DNA of 64,000 nucleotides, taken from contig JAAONU010000014.1 of the NCBI GenBank assembly GCA_012932295.1, positions 18,716,251 through 18,780,250 of the forward strand, given 5' to 3'. Made by a program: the position numbers and the translations under genes. Every line of letters starts with the position of its first letter. Position 1 is the first letter of the stretch. Shown one piece after another: positions 1-12,794 of the stretch. A model generated the notes under the pieces. The model saw only the letters and a list, made by a program, of their open reading frames with translations. It did not search any database and was not told the DNA's origin. This stretch comes from Cyclina sinensis. Lineage: Eukaryota; Mollusca; Bivalvia; Venerida; Veneridae.

Positions 1-434
1 CATAGGGCAAATGGCATAACATGCACTACAGTTACAAAAAATAATACAATATCAACCCCTATAAATGATTTGAGTGTTGCACGGCAAAAAATAACATTAT
101 GGATACAAACAACATAAAGATTCATAGGGCAAATGGCATAACATGCACTACAGTTACAAAAAATAATACAATATCAACCCCTATAAATGATTTGAGTGTT
201 GCACGGCAAAAAATAACATTATGGATACAAACAACATAAAGATTCATAGGGCAAATGGCATAACATGCACTACAGTTACAAAAAATAATACAATATCAAC
301 CCCTATAAATGATTTGAGTGTTGCACGGCAAAAAATAACATTATGGATACAAACAACATAAAGATTCATAGGGCAAATGGCATAACATGCACTACAGTTA
401 CAAAAAATAATACAATATCAACCCCTATAAATGA
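1..434. repeat. 122-bp tandem repeat, about 3.6 copies
   Basis: Copies begin at 1, 123, 245 and 367 with the same start (catagggcaaatggcataac) and look almost identical. The last copy breaks off at about 434, where unrelated sequence begins. The array runs off the left edge of the window, so its full length is unknown. An open frame at 343-669 begins inside the last copy and has no recognisable domain, so I do not call it a gene. Confidence 0.95.
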
Positions 435-3229
435 TCCATTTTCAGCAATCATTTTAATTTTTCACTGGTATTCAAGTTACGTCCATAGAACAATACGCTT
501 TTGTACGTGCGTTATTATAAAATCGTTTAAACACTTCTTACAAAAATATAATACTTACATGACGTTGGCAAAAGAAACACAGAAGCCAATAAAATTACAA
601 TTTTTAACATCCTCTACAACTCCATTTCTCCAACATCAGAAACTTGATAAAACAAAAATATATATATAGTCCGTTCGATTAAAAATTATATTTAAACGGT
701 TTTGTTGTCATCAGAGGAAAACTAGAGGAAAAAGGGTTAGGACTAAGCGACCACTTATTCTTTAATTCCTACAATAATCATTTTGAGTAAAGTACAAGGA
801 AGTTTAAATTACAGCATTATATTTTCCCGCCATTTCTCTTCTTCCTTATCTATTTGTAACATCTACATGAAGAAAACCTTATAAACGTAAATAGAAACAC
901 TTCAAATTTACGATTAAACTATGCAAATAAAATCTTCAATAGTAAGTTACTTCTGAAAAAAATAATTATTCAAATAATGCTGATGATGATAATGAAGATA
1001 TCAATATTTCTAATAATGATAATCAAAATAATAATATTGATAATAATGACGACGAAGATGATAAAGTGATAAATTATGATGATGATGATTATGATCTCAT
1101 TATGAATTAACTTGTAGTAAGTGACGTGAGAATATTTTCAACAGTTTTATAAAACTGTCTCCAAATAGCAATCCCGAATGCTTGTCAGATTTGTCCGTAG
1201 ACCTTATATTTGATGAAGCTTTGTGAAAAACTATAAAAAAGATGCTGTGATGTAAACAGAGGTATTAATGTTCGATATTAACGTCGTAGAAACTAAAATG
1301 CAATGGCATATTTATTAGAGCGGTTATGTTATGCTTCAGGAAAATACAATGGCATACCATAACTAATAAATTTTTTTTAAAATGCATTTCGTGTTTAAAT
1401 AAGTAAGAACACATAAGAGATGCATCCGGAAGAAATTGTGATAAAGTTTATTGATGCACGTGTATGTACTTAAAAAAAAACTAGGATGCTTATCTTGATT
1501 CAAGTGTTTCTTGACAGATAATTATTATTCGTCTTTATTTCAACGGACGAGGATAATATCTCTACAAAAAAGCCCCTATTATTATAACCAACACTAATTT
1601 TAGACATTTTGCTCTCAGATAAAGTGCTTAAACATTTTCTTCTAGTGAGAGTCTACTTCTTTAATATATAATGAAACTTTTTACTGTTGCATTCTCTTTA
1701 TACATAATGAATGATTCAGAGTAAAAAACAAAGACTGATTATGGAATTTGAGCTTCCTGTCCGTGTGAGAAATTTAAATCTGACCCCTTTCACAACGTTT
1801 AGTACTAAATACTTAAGACAGAAGATGAATCCTACAGAGAGGATGATTAAAATGTTATACAATTAAACAATACGAGAATTGAACTTTAAATGTTTTTTTT
1901 TCATTTGGAGAAGTTTCATTAAACAACTAAATGAAGGTATGGCAATGAACTCTGAACTTTTTTCTTTAAGTTCCCTGTCACTTGTTGAAATTGAAACATC
2001 ATCATGTTTTTGACATGTAATTCAAAAGGAGATAACAAAACCAATCAGGCAGACTAAGGTTATGATTTAAAGTACACTTAATTATTATCTTAAGTTGTTT
2101 AGCAGTTCCAAAAGTTGTTTTCAAAGTGTTTCGGTTAAAAAAATGATAAGGTTAAGACCATGTTAAGAATTAAGAATTATGATTTTTCCAAGGTAACTTT
2201 TAACACTGTTTAAGGTTTAAACTTACTTTCATTTGAAAACCGGTAATCAAGATAAGCACGGAACTAGTAACAACAACAACAACAACAAAAACAGTCAAGC
2301 TAGAGTTACTGCTTGGCATCCTCAACAATCTGATACTGGTCTTTGTTGTCATGTGTATATTTGAATTATGACATCAACGATTTTTAGAATATACAATGGA
2401 AAATTAAATACAAAAAGTGATGTGTGTCTGTTTGCCTCTTTGACTTCAAGACGGAGTTCTGTGAGCTTGGCCACTGACTAAGTAGGCGCACAAATTTTCA
2501 TGCACTCACAATAAACAACCTTGCTGTAAAATAAACATAGTTATGCCCGATCATCCTGTCATTTAAAAGTCTTGTTTTATGTTGTTTTCGAGCAATGACT
2601 TATCAAACAGAGTTTTTCTTTTTAAAGATGCAGGCCTTTGTGTGCTGGCTTTTTGGGTCTATTGAGCCCAAAATAAAAAAGTCACCTAAACATAATGAAA
2701 TAATTGAAAGTTCAGGGTTCAGTTACTTTTGAGTACTTTATAAAAAATAACAATTTTTAGGGTGAGTTTGAATCCCCCCCCCAAAAAAAAATCTTCTTAT
2801 TATGTTAAACCGGTTTTTGTGTGTAAAATTTGAGGGCTAGACTTGGCTTCAGGTATTCTGATTTAATTGATCGGAAACCATCTATTTCAACCCTCCATAG
2901 TTTTTTCTTCTTTTTTTGCAAGGGGGGTGGGGGTTAAAAACGATTGGCCCCTTTCTCTCACTATGCAAAAATCATGTCTAAATCGAAGGTAAATAATGTT
3001 TCTTTCCTCTTACTGTCCTTATTTTCCTGTGGTTCTTTCATTCTGAATTTACCTTCGCTATACTTTTTATTAACGTCAGCGACAAAACTTCTGCTTATAA
3101 TTTAACAAGGGCGATCAGTAATCACATGTGTCGCTTGATGATAGCCAATTAAGCAGTCGTATTGAGAGGTGATTGTTTGTTGGCTTAAACGCTTTTTTTA
3201 AATTCGAAGGCCAGAACTCATTCACCAAA
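435..3229. other. No gene seen; AT-rich sequence with low-complexity patches
   Basis: I see no convincing gene. At about 958-1105 there is an imperfect gat/aat trinucleotide stretch that would translate as Asp/Asn-rich low complexity. A short (aac)n run lies at about 2270-2290, and homopolymer C/A and G runs at about 2775-2790 and 2920-2935. Confidence 0.6.
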
Positions 3230-3990
3230 AAACACTCTATTATGCGCAAGTACTTGAGGTATCGATCAATCCTGTAACATTAAAATTGTCTTAGTAGTAT
3301 GAGAAATGTAGTCCAGACAAACTTTAAAAATAAAAATCATTAAAGGGCCATAACATTTAGCAAACCTCATTCAACTGGAAAATACCGACTTTATGCATTA
3401 CTAGACTTGGTACTGATCATCTTGTAAAGTTTGGATGAAGTTGCACCAGTTGTTTCTGAGCAGTAGTCCAAACAAGTTTTAAGATGGACGGACAGACAGA
3501 CAGACAGAAAGACAGACAGACAGGGAGAAAGGCAGACGAATGAGAAGTGATCTCTATATGTCATGGCTACTGTGTCGCATGTCACAGCTGCCCAGAAGCC
3601 TGCAGCACAAAACTCGTTATAAGGCAAAAACGCCTTTTTCATTCAAGGGCTATAATTTAGCCAGAAATCATTCAACCGAAAACTCGTTTGATATGTGCAA
3701 GTGCTTGAGGTACCAATCAATCCTGTAACATTTCATTCAAATTGCTTTAGTACATGTTGTATCAGAGAAGTAGTCCGGGAAAACTTTAAAAATAAAGATC
3801 ATTAAAGGGCCAAAATCATTGAACTGGAGAATACCGATGATATGCATAAAAAGACTTGGTACTGATCATTCCTGTAAAGTTTAGATGAAATCGCACCAGT
3901 AGTTTCCGAGGAGTGGTCTGGAAAAGTTTTTGACAGACAGACAGACGGAGAAGTGATCCCTATATGTCGCGCTACTTTGTAGCAGTTGTA
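3230..3990. repeat. Dispersed repeat, two diverged tandem copies (about 450 bp)
   Basis: The segments at about 3243 and 3694 share 'gcaagt.cttgaggta' followed by 'aatcaatcctgtaaca', offset by 451 bp. Both continue through 'aaagggcca', 'gacttggtactgatcat' and a (gaca)n tract and end in 'gaagtgatc.ctatatgtc'. Small open frames here on both strands are repeat sequence. Confidence 0.8.
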
Positions 3991-4424
3991 ACGATATAAG
4001 GTTCTGGCCCTTTATCTTTAAGGGAGCACAGCTTACTGTATTTACTTCAATTACCTAGCTCTATTACTTGCGGTCAAGCCGATACACTCGTCTACATGTT
4101 ATGTTGCTTGACCGAGTTAGGAATGCATATCTTAAGGCAGTAAGACATGTACACCCACCAGCGCGTGATGTCTACTGACAAGGTCACAAAGTATGCAGTT
4201 ACAAAACAAGAATCCAGACGGTCAAGAAAGGTGAGGCTAATAAAATCGATGTTCTCATGCCTGGACCGTCTCAGGTCATCAACAACCCTCATAAACCCCC
4301 CGCGCACCGTTGAAAGGCGTGCACTGTTACTCTATAGACCTAGTTGGAAGGTCAAAGTTTTAACGATAACAAACAATTTTCGCCAGGGTGTGCTAGATAA
4401 GATACGTAAGTGTTGGAACTGCTC

Positions 4425-4890
4425 TATTTTATGCCCCCAAAGGGAGGCATATAGTTTTTGAACCGTCTGTCTGTCTGTCTGTTCTTCTGTCTGTCCGCAT
4501 TTTTGTTGTCCGGTCAATAACTTTGTTATTATAAGGTGGATTTTAAAATAACTTGGCATAACTGTGTGGCACAGTTAGACGACGTGTCGTATGCGAGACC
4601 TGGGTCTCTAGCACAAAGGTCAAGGTCACACCTAGGCTTCAAAGGTCATTTTTGAGATAATGCAGTGATGGTCGTGTCCGGTCTGTATCTTTGTCATTCA
4701 CGATTGGATTTTAAAATAACTTGGCATAAATGTTTGACATTATGACGACGTGTCTAGCGCAAGACCTAGGTCTCTAGCTCAAAGGTCAAGGTCACACTTA
4801 GGCTTCAAATATCATTTTTTAATGATAAAGGAGTGATTGTCGTGCCCGGTCTGTTTCTTTGTCATTTACGGATAGATTTTAAAATATTAA
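4425..4890. repeat. Dispersed repeat, two copies with 'aaggtcaaggtcaca' core
   Basis: It begins near 'atgcccccaaagggaggcat' and a (ctgt)n tract. Two copies then share 'ggattttaaaataacttggcata', split here as 'attttaaaataacttggcat', followed by 'gacgacgtgtc' and 'tctagc.caaaggtcaaggt', about 170 bp apart. Confidence 0.75.
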
Positions 4891-5870
4891 TGCCACCCCC
4901 CTCTGGGGGAGACATATTGTTTTTGAATTGTCCGTCTGACCGTCTGCCCTCCTGTCCGTCTGTCCGTCTGTCACACTTCGTTTCTGCTCAATAATTGGAG
5001 TACTTTTTGACCAAGAGCTTTCAACATTCATAGACTTATATCTCTTATTGAGTAGAAGAAACCTATTGATTTTGGGGTCAGTAGGTCAAAGGTCAAGGTC
5101 AAAGGGGCCTGAAGAGTGAAAAACTGTTTCCGCAAAATAACTGTAGTTCTATTTGACCCAGAGCCTTCAAGCTTCATTCGGAGATTTTCCTTATTGAGAA
5201 AAGGAAACCTACTGATTTTAGGGTCAGTAGGTCAAAGGTCAAGGTCATAGGGGCCCGAAGAGTGTAAAAAGTTTCTGCTCAATAACTGGAGTTTTATTTT
5301 CACTCAGAGCCTTCAAACTTCATAGGATGATTGCTCTTATTGAGTAGAAGGAACTTATTGATTTTTGGGTCAGTATGTCAAAGGTCAAGGTCACAGGGGC
5401 CCAAAGAGTGTAAACCGTTTTCGCTCAATCACTGGAGTTTTTTTTTCACTCAGAGCCTTTATATTTCATAGGGTGAATGCCCTTCTTTAGTAGAATAATC
5501 CTATTGATTTTGGGGTCAGTAGGTCAAACGTCAGTCACAGGGGCTCGAAGAGTGAAAACCGTTTCTGCGCCATATCACGAGTTCTATTCCACCCAGTGTC
5601 TTCAAAATTCATACGAGGGTTGCCCTTTTTGAGTTGAAGAACCCTATTGATTTAAGGGTCAGAAGGTCAAGGTCACAGGGGCCCGATGAGTGAAAAACCG
5701 TTTTCGCTCAATTACTGGAGATCTACTGCACCCAGAGCCTTTAAATTTCATAGGATGGTTGCCGTTATTGAGTGGAGGAAACTTTTTAATTTTGGGGTCA
5801 GTATGTCAAAGGTCAAGGTCACAGGTACCTGAAGACCAGTAGATGAGCTGCATAGATTTTCAAATTATTA
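4890..5870. repeat. 146-bp tandem repeat array, about 6 copies
   Basis: It starts with a 'ctctgggggagacatattg' leader and a cctgtccgtctg tract. Units of about 146 bp follow, marked by 'ttattgag' at 5045, 5191 and 5337 and each carrying 'ggtcagtaggtcaaaggt' and 'cagagccttcaaacttcata'. The same leader and unit occur in the 31.36-32.2 kb array, so both belong to one dispersed family. Confidence 0.85.
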
Positions 5871-6391
5871 GGATAGGTCAAGTTAACACTTCAGACTTTT
5901 AAGCTGTGTGTAAAATAAATTGGGTTCGGGGCCACATGTCTGTTTATTCATTACGGCAATGGCAGTCATAATAGCTTCGCGCTTGACTAAGACATCTACA
6001 TTTCAGTACATCGTGAATAACATTCTCGTCTAAAGACAAATATATGAATGGTGCTTTTTTTCTGAAAAAAATTTAGACAAGTTTTACATTTGCATTCGAG
6101 TTATAGCTAGTTAGCCAGCGACCGAATATTGATACCAAGTGTTATCTTTAATGATTACGACACTTGATTTATGTTGGCAGTCCAAGGTTAAATTTATAAC
6201 CCATGTGAAATTGTCTTGAGATGAACATTTTATATCTATCATGTGCGTGATATAAATGAAAATTGTGGACTATACTCTGGAGAGTGATTTGAATAATTAT
6301 GCTGTAATCCGTTTAAATTAACCAAAAAGGCTGATGCTGTACCTGGTAAAGTATCAAATTTTACGAATTTGAAAAAAATCGGAAGAATTAG
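5871..6391. other. No gene seen
   Basis: AT-rich spacer between the 146-bp array and the TRIM-like pseudogene. No domain-bearing frame or recognisable repeat was seen. Confidence 0.5.
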
Positions 6392-8234
6392 GTGGCTGTT
6401 GTGAAATCTGATCCGTGAGCGATGAGTTCGAAGACATTCATGGTTACTGTGAAAATTGTAAAGAATTGTGAAGAATTTCTGTGCCAAGACTGTTTTATTT
6501 ACAACGTTAAACCCAAATCATTTAGAAACCACAAATTGGTTCACAAGAGCGAAATGTCGAGTGACTCTTTGAGGAAAGAAAAACAAATCTAAGTGTCTGA
6601 GGGAATTACTGAAGTCTGAGATGAGCATCCTAAAGAACGGTTAAACTTCTACTGTCATTTGCATGAAAAATTTTGCTGTGGAACTTGTGTGGCTCTCGGG
6701 CATAGGACATGTGAAGACGTAGAGTATCTTCCGTCAGTCATCGGAAACTATCCGAATAGTTATGGGTATAAAGCTGTTGAAAATGAACTTGAAAGGTTAT
6801 TAATTGATGTTGGCAACTGCAAAGCTCAGTCGTCTGAAAAAGCAGAAGCAAATGAACGACAAACAGAAAGAGTACTATAAGAAATTGACAATTTCCGTGA
6901 AATGTTGATTAGTGAAATAGACAAGCGTGAGGAGGAGATAACTACTCATGTGGGTGAGGCAAATAGACGTAATATTGAATGCATTACAAACCTTTTAGAC
7001 TAATGCGTTCATATTGTGTCAGAAAAGTGCAATCTGAAGCAAAAGATGAGTTCTTTGAAAACAGAAAAGCAGTACTGTCATTTGTATATTCTGATGAAGA
7101 ATGCTACAGAGACTATAAACAAGTTTAAAACAAACCTGTTACACGCCAAAAATGAACTTGATTACGAGGATTACAACTTTATGCCAAATATTTCTCTCGC
7201 TGAAATGCTAAGAGAACCAAATTATTTCGGGAAACTATGCAAAAAATACTTAGGTCCCTCACAAAATGACGGACGAACCTCAACACCAAGCAGTGGAGGT
7301 TCTGCGGAAAATGGGAACTTAAAAGAAGACAGAGGACGTACAGATTGCAAAAAGAAATGTGTCTCATCCTCAGCAGAAAGTAGATGTGACCTAAACAAAA
7401 ATGATGTGTTCAGATTAAAAAAACAAACCAGATGGTGACATTGACATTAAAACCTTATCTTGTGAAAAGAAACCCTGGGTTACGGGCAACACAAGTACAC
7501 CTGATAACGATCGTTTCATAATCGCCGTGTACAACAGTCAGCAGATTGCACTCGTTGATTTAAAACAAAACAAGATAAAGCTTCATTCTAGTCCTTGGGA
7601 TGTTACCTCTATTAAAAGGGGAGAAATTATCGCCACACTGCCCTTCAATAGCAAACTATTTTTTCTAAAGATATCTTCTATAAAAGGCCAGCCTTCTGGG
7701 ACAGTGGATATGAAAATAACAAAACAAGTTTCTGTCAACGGAGACTGTCATGGAATAACAAACAACGGCGAATACATTTTCGTTAGCTACCAAAAGCCCG
7801 CAAAACTGGAAATCTTGCAAACAGACGGATCACTTTTAAAAGTTGTTGAAATCGACAAAGAGGGCAACCGACTTCCCAAAGAACCGCAATACATTGCCTG
7901 TAATGCTAATTTGAAGCTCTTGTACGTAACTGATTGGGATTGTAACACGACGACTTGCATGACGACTGATGGTGTGGTCAAGAACACGCTGAGGGATGAA
8001 ACACTTAAAGCACCTACAGGGATTGCAATAGCTAAAGGTGGAAATGTATTTGTGGCCGGCTATCATAGCAACAATGTGCTACAATTCTCACCAGCGTTCA
8101 GAGGTGTGCAGCTTTGTCTAGATCAAAAGGAGAAAGTAGTATTGCCACAAACGCTTGCCTTTTCTGCAAATGGCAATAAGTGTCTGGTCAGTTTTCGAAA
8201 TAGCGAAGTCCTGAAGATATTCAGGGTGAAATAA
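6392..8234 (+). pseudogene. TRIM-like pseudogene (two B-boxes, coiled coil, NHL-type propeller), intronless
   Basis: An intronless copy of a tripartite-motif-like protein, a family greatly expanded in bivalves. In order: a possible start mutated to GTG near 6392; B-box 1 at about 6420-6545 (YCENC, then FLCQDC and FRNHKLVHK); B-box 2 at about 6619-6720 (EHP..RLNFYCHLHEKFCCGTC.ALGH); a charged coiled-coil region to about 7150; a polar linker; and an NHL/beta-propeller region at 7445-8234 ending FRVK-stop. It is broken in several places: a 10-bp imperfect tandem duplication at about 6448-6467 shifts frame inside B-box 1, in-frame stops interrupt at about 6878 and 7000, and a poly-A slip near 7415-7425 shifts frame before the propeller. 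The propeller alone is an open 235-codon frame (7527-8234). TRIM proteins are usually E3 ubiquitin ligases, but no RING finger is visible here. A truncated expressed propeller protein cannot be excluded. Confidence 0.85.
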
Positions 8235-9212
8235 TTGGCAAAGAATGAACAACAGTTTTTCCCCTTAGAAAACACTATTTATCTCAGCTTCAGCTATTGC
8301 AATACATCTTATATGAAATAGTGTTTATCACATCGATTTGTAGCAATTTGAAGTCGACCTGTTCAGATTCGTTGAACGGACATAACGAAACAATGATTAA
8401 TCTCCCCCAAATTTATTAATACTAAAAACATAAATTCGTTAGATAAAAAGTATTATTTAGTGTAGAGCTTTTTAAGTTTAGGAAGTAAGGATGATTGAAG
8501 AATACGAGCTTCCTGAAACTACCGGTGGACGTTCTAACAGTGTACATGCGCTTCTTTGTAATTTCATTTTTTGATTGTATGAAATAGCTGGGTTTGCAGC
8601 GGTTATTTTGTTAAACCCGTCTATTGATTTAAACAATTTTACATGCATAATACTTTCAATAGTTACATATTTGTTGTTGTTGTTGCGTTTCATGTTGCTG
8701 ATATTTTTCACTATTTTTATGCATTTTCAGTTTTTAGTGATTTAGTATTAAATTGCATATTTCACTTCAATCTTAATGTGCTATATTTTCATTTAAATCA
8801 AACTGAGAAAAACTTACATAAGCAATCGGCTGACATTATAAATACGTTACAGTGGATTATAAGCACTAAATAATAAGTCTTGGAAATGTTTCAAATACTT
8901 TTCGGGCATTGTTGTTAATAGTGCCTTTCATTACACTGTCTTTATGAACGTAAACGTTTTTCAATCTTTGTTGTTTTTTCGATATGACATTATTTATTAT
9001 TTCCTTATGTAGCCGAGAAAATCCAGTTTCGTTTTACTTATAAGTTTGTAATCAAATCTTAGTTCAAGAAATATCATTTCTACACTTTTCCGTATATGCA
9101 GTCATTAATTAATTAATAAATTTTATCCGTATATGACGTTTTATAGTTACTGTGGCATGATATGGAAAATATATTTTTATGCTGTTGTGTTTTTATTTAA
9201 CGTCTCACAGTT
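8235..9212. other. No gene seen
   Basis: AT-rich sequence downstream of the TRIM-like pseudogene. Short frames on both strands show no family features. Confidence 0.5.
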
Positions 9213-9218
9213 TTATAA

Positions 9219-9264
<46 letters not shown>

Positions 9265-9340
9265 CATCATCATCATCATCAATCAATGATTGACAGTCAG
9301 TCAAGCAGTCAACCAACCAACTAACCAACCAACCAATCAA
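9213..9340. repeat. Microsatellite (aatc)n, (atc)n, (aacc)n
   Basis: A run of 'aatc' tetranucleotides passes into 'atc' trinucleotides and then into mixed 'aacc/aatc' units. The open frame across it (poly-INQS and poly-H) is repeat sequence. Confidence 0.95.
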
Positions 9341-9829
9341 ATTAAATAATTTTTAATGCATTTCCTTCTTGTGTAATATAACAACATATTGGTGATTGAG
9401 CAAGTTAATGTAAAGAATTATTGTTTGTATATGACTTTTATTAACCAATAAACAGAAATATCAGAACATGGCAATACATTTAAGTAGAGTTTGATCAAAT
9501 AAAATATGATATATAAATATATCAGTATATTTCTTTTGTTTTAATTTGTTTGATGCCATACTGTCTTTTAATGGCTATGACGATGATTATTACATGTATT
9601 TTTCCCACTTATAGCATTGCTGATATGAATCGATCAATTTTTAGACCAAACGGGTTCCAGTAAAATAACTGAGAACGCATAAGCCTATATACTTTATTTT
9701 GAATAGGTAAGTTAGACATGTTGAAAATAAGATTCGTAGAACGCTTTCCGTACAACGGAGCATTAGACTCACAAACTTTACGTGATGGTTGTGCTAGATG
9801 AGCAGATGCGCGTGTTGATTTTGTGCTCA

Positions 9830-12060
9830 CTGGGTCAGATGAACCATAGTGATATCAGGCTCACTGGGTCAAAGTGCAAACTCAAGGGGCTGTTTTTTTT
9901 TCAAAAATATAATGCAGAAAAACTGAGGTTAGGATCTTCAAACATAATAGGATGGTTATGAAAATAACATGGCTTTGATTTTGTTTCACCGGGTCAAAGG
10001 TCATGTTCACAGGAAACTGTGCTTACAATTTAGTTTCTTATCTATAACTGAAGAACATATTATTCCAAGATCCTAAAAAATTACAAGATGGTTGAGCATG
10101 CTAAAATTTGGTCAAAGGTCAAGCTCACAAAGGTCAATGGTGAAGCCAAAGAGATGAAGGGGAATGCATGTTTTTAATATACATCTGTGGTATTCATGTG
10201 CTTAAAATTATTACTCTTTATAAGATAAATAAAGGCTTTATGTGACAAACTGAAGTGTTTATATCTCATTATTGTGACCGACTATATAGGAAAGACCTCA
10301 TAGCGTCGTCCTTGGAGTTGTTTGATCTGATGCCAACAATATTATCAAATTTCCTTAACTGTTCTACTATGTATTTTCGTTGCTAGAATATTCAAATTAT
10401 TAATCTCAAGTTGAGACACGTATGGCTTATGTCCAGTAGTAATTTTGATACATTTTATTTCGTTATGTTTTGTTTATAATCTTTTAGATATTTTGGTGAA
10501 CTTTTGTAATGACTAAGGCGCATATTCTCCTGGGGACACTTCTACCCCGTCTTGAGCTTTAGTTTATCATCCAGTTCTGCATATGAAGGTATAATTAAAA
10601 AATACAGCCTCTGGGACGACTTGTAAGTTTTCTGACACAAGAATGATGTAAAGTAATGAATGTTGGAATATTAATTAGCAAGAAATATTAATTTAAAACG
10701 TCACTGTTATAAAGAAATTGCAATATATTTGGATAAAATTTTAAAGAATTGAAATCGGACAACTTTTGTCGATTTAATTGCGATAAATGTCTGACATCAT
10801 TTGATGGAAATCTTTGCGATGTTTTTACAAGCACCTCTACGACAAAAAAACGACATAACTGCCCTTTACCCTTCGTTTGAGTCGAATTTCAAGGGACTTC
10901 GAACCACGGGTAAATGTGAGTACTGGTTCCACTTTAAGGGCAACATGTTTTACAAAGACAGATTATCAGAATTCTTGTCTTGGGCCACAAAAAACAGTGC
11001 TCTGAGATTTTGCATGATAATTGTCCAGTGACATTGGCTGACGCATTCAAGCTCTAGAAATCTTCTTGTCAGAAACCATAATGCTGAGACTTCTGATATA
11101 TGATTTGTAGCATTACTTTGTGATCCTCTGATAAGATTGGCCATATTATGCACTTCCCCATGGTCGCTGCTTTTATATAGACATTTCTTTGAAAACGCCG
11201 GGCCTGGAGTATACATATTTGGTGTGAATCATTACTGAATGGACTTTTACCAAGATTGCTCAAATATAATTTAAGAGTCAAAATTTGCCCTCTCTAGGTA
11301 TCACTTGTAGCGCTACACTGGAAAAAAATATTGTAAAAAATCACAAGGCCTTAAGCTTAGGTATATAGAATTTGGCATTATGTTTGTGTTCATCCGTAAA
11401 ATGTTTTCAAATTTTGGCCAAAGGATCATAGCTGACCCTCCCCGTTGGTCACTAATTTAACACATATAAGATTTTTAAATCTTTCTATAACTTTAAAGCA
11501 AAGAGCTTAGTTATTGTTTTGTGGCATTGTTTAGAGATTTTGTGCCAAAGTTGGTCAAATCTTGGCCACGGGGTCCGCACTTTTGGTTATTAGTTTTATA
11601 TATCTTGTGAAGCTTAAAATCCGATGTATAATTTTGAACCACTATGTTCATTTATTCCACCTTGTCCTTCACCTTCTTGTGACCTAGTCCTTTACCTCGA
11701 CAAACAAGACTTCTGCCTTGTTTCAAAGGTTCAAGGTTGAAATTACAACTACATCTTTAATTTTTCAGATTTCAGTTTTGACCTTGGCCAACCTCGATTG
11801 CTTGTGAAGCTACAGTTACGAAATTTTGACCATGTTTCACATGTAGATTTGATCTCCGATACCAGTGTACGAGATAAGAGTGGAGGTCGTTGAGAGCAGA
11901 CTGATACCAACAGTTTTAACATTTAATATTTGTCTTTTTTACACCTACTAAGTCACCTCGGGCAAAAATCCTGTCACAGTCTAAGGCAAATGGGATACTA
12001 CAGAGACAAAATGTCTGACTTAACCATTTTCTATCTAATGTAAAAATGGAACAGTTTATA
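9830..12060. repeat. Diverged dispersed repeats with 'gggtcaaaggtca' motifs; no gene seen
   Basis: Between about 9830-10150 and 11340-11890 there are decayed copies of repeats carrying 'tcaccgggtcaaaggtcatg', 'ccttaagcttaggtatatag' and 'gaccttgg' motifs, like those at 24.5, 30-33, 47.3 and 51.2 kb. The interval between them is AT-rich with no recognisable gene. A 76-codon frame at 10801-11031 (+) has no domain I recognise. Confidence 0.55.
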
Positions 12061-12309
12061 TATGTTAAAGCGCCAGTGCTGTATACATGTATATGTCTTG
12101 CTCCAATGTGTATTGTTTCCTAAAAATGAAAAGAAAAATGAAAAGACAAAGAAGAAGCTGTGGTACGTTTACTTGCAACAAGTAGATGACATTAGTTCAA
12201 CACAAGAATACAGAAGATATACAGAAGACATATGAACTGCGAAACAAAACGTTCGAAATATCGAAATACTAAGACGACAAAGTGGTCAATAGGTTATGGT
12301 TAATTGTTT

Positions 12310-12315
12310 TTTATT
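12310..12315 (-). promoter_or_regulatory. Candidate poly(A) signal of the receptor phosphatase gene
   Basis: AATAAA on the minus strand, about 1.46 kb beyond the receptor stop codon and beyond the 53-bp array. I noticed no other AATAAA on this strand between it and the stop codon. Position is the only support. Confidence 0.25.
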
Positions 12316-12794
12316 CTGTTGAAATTACAAATACAATTATATACGGATACTGAGCTATGCATTTTAGTGTATTGCACAATAAGGGTTAAAACTAAATCTT
12401 TTAAACCTAGAACAGATATTATTTAACTTTAAAATCAATCAAAGGTTATCATACCTGGTAAAGCAGATTTGATTACTCTATTACAATCTCGTTTCAATAT
12501 CAATAGTAGATTTTTTGATATACGAATGGTTGTGCATTTCTTAGATCGACCAACAGGCAACATTAACTCTATTGAAAATATTGTTGCAGTAACCTTTCTT
12601 ATTTTCGAAAGTCGAGCTAAAAATCAGTTTATGATGAGCTATCCAAAAATCAAAACTTTAATCACCAAGGACATGTTAGTACAAAGTCGTGAATAAAGAC
12701 GAAAAAATGGTAACGTTATATTCCTATCAAAGAAGACAACAAAGTTAAACAAGACCACAATACAAGCACAGAAGTCACACAAGTATTTACAGTA

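Noticed and set aside
343..669. 108-codon open frame at the left end
   Set aside because: Its start lies in the 122-bp tandem repeat and the rest has no domain or codon pattern.
12065..12100. A 36-bp last exon candidate (QDIYMYTALAL-stop) for the phosphatase
   Set aside because: Weak acceptor context. The exon at 13775-13846 has a strong acceptor, the right phase and the clear family ending EQFKFCYDVLL...YANM.
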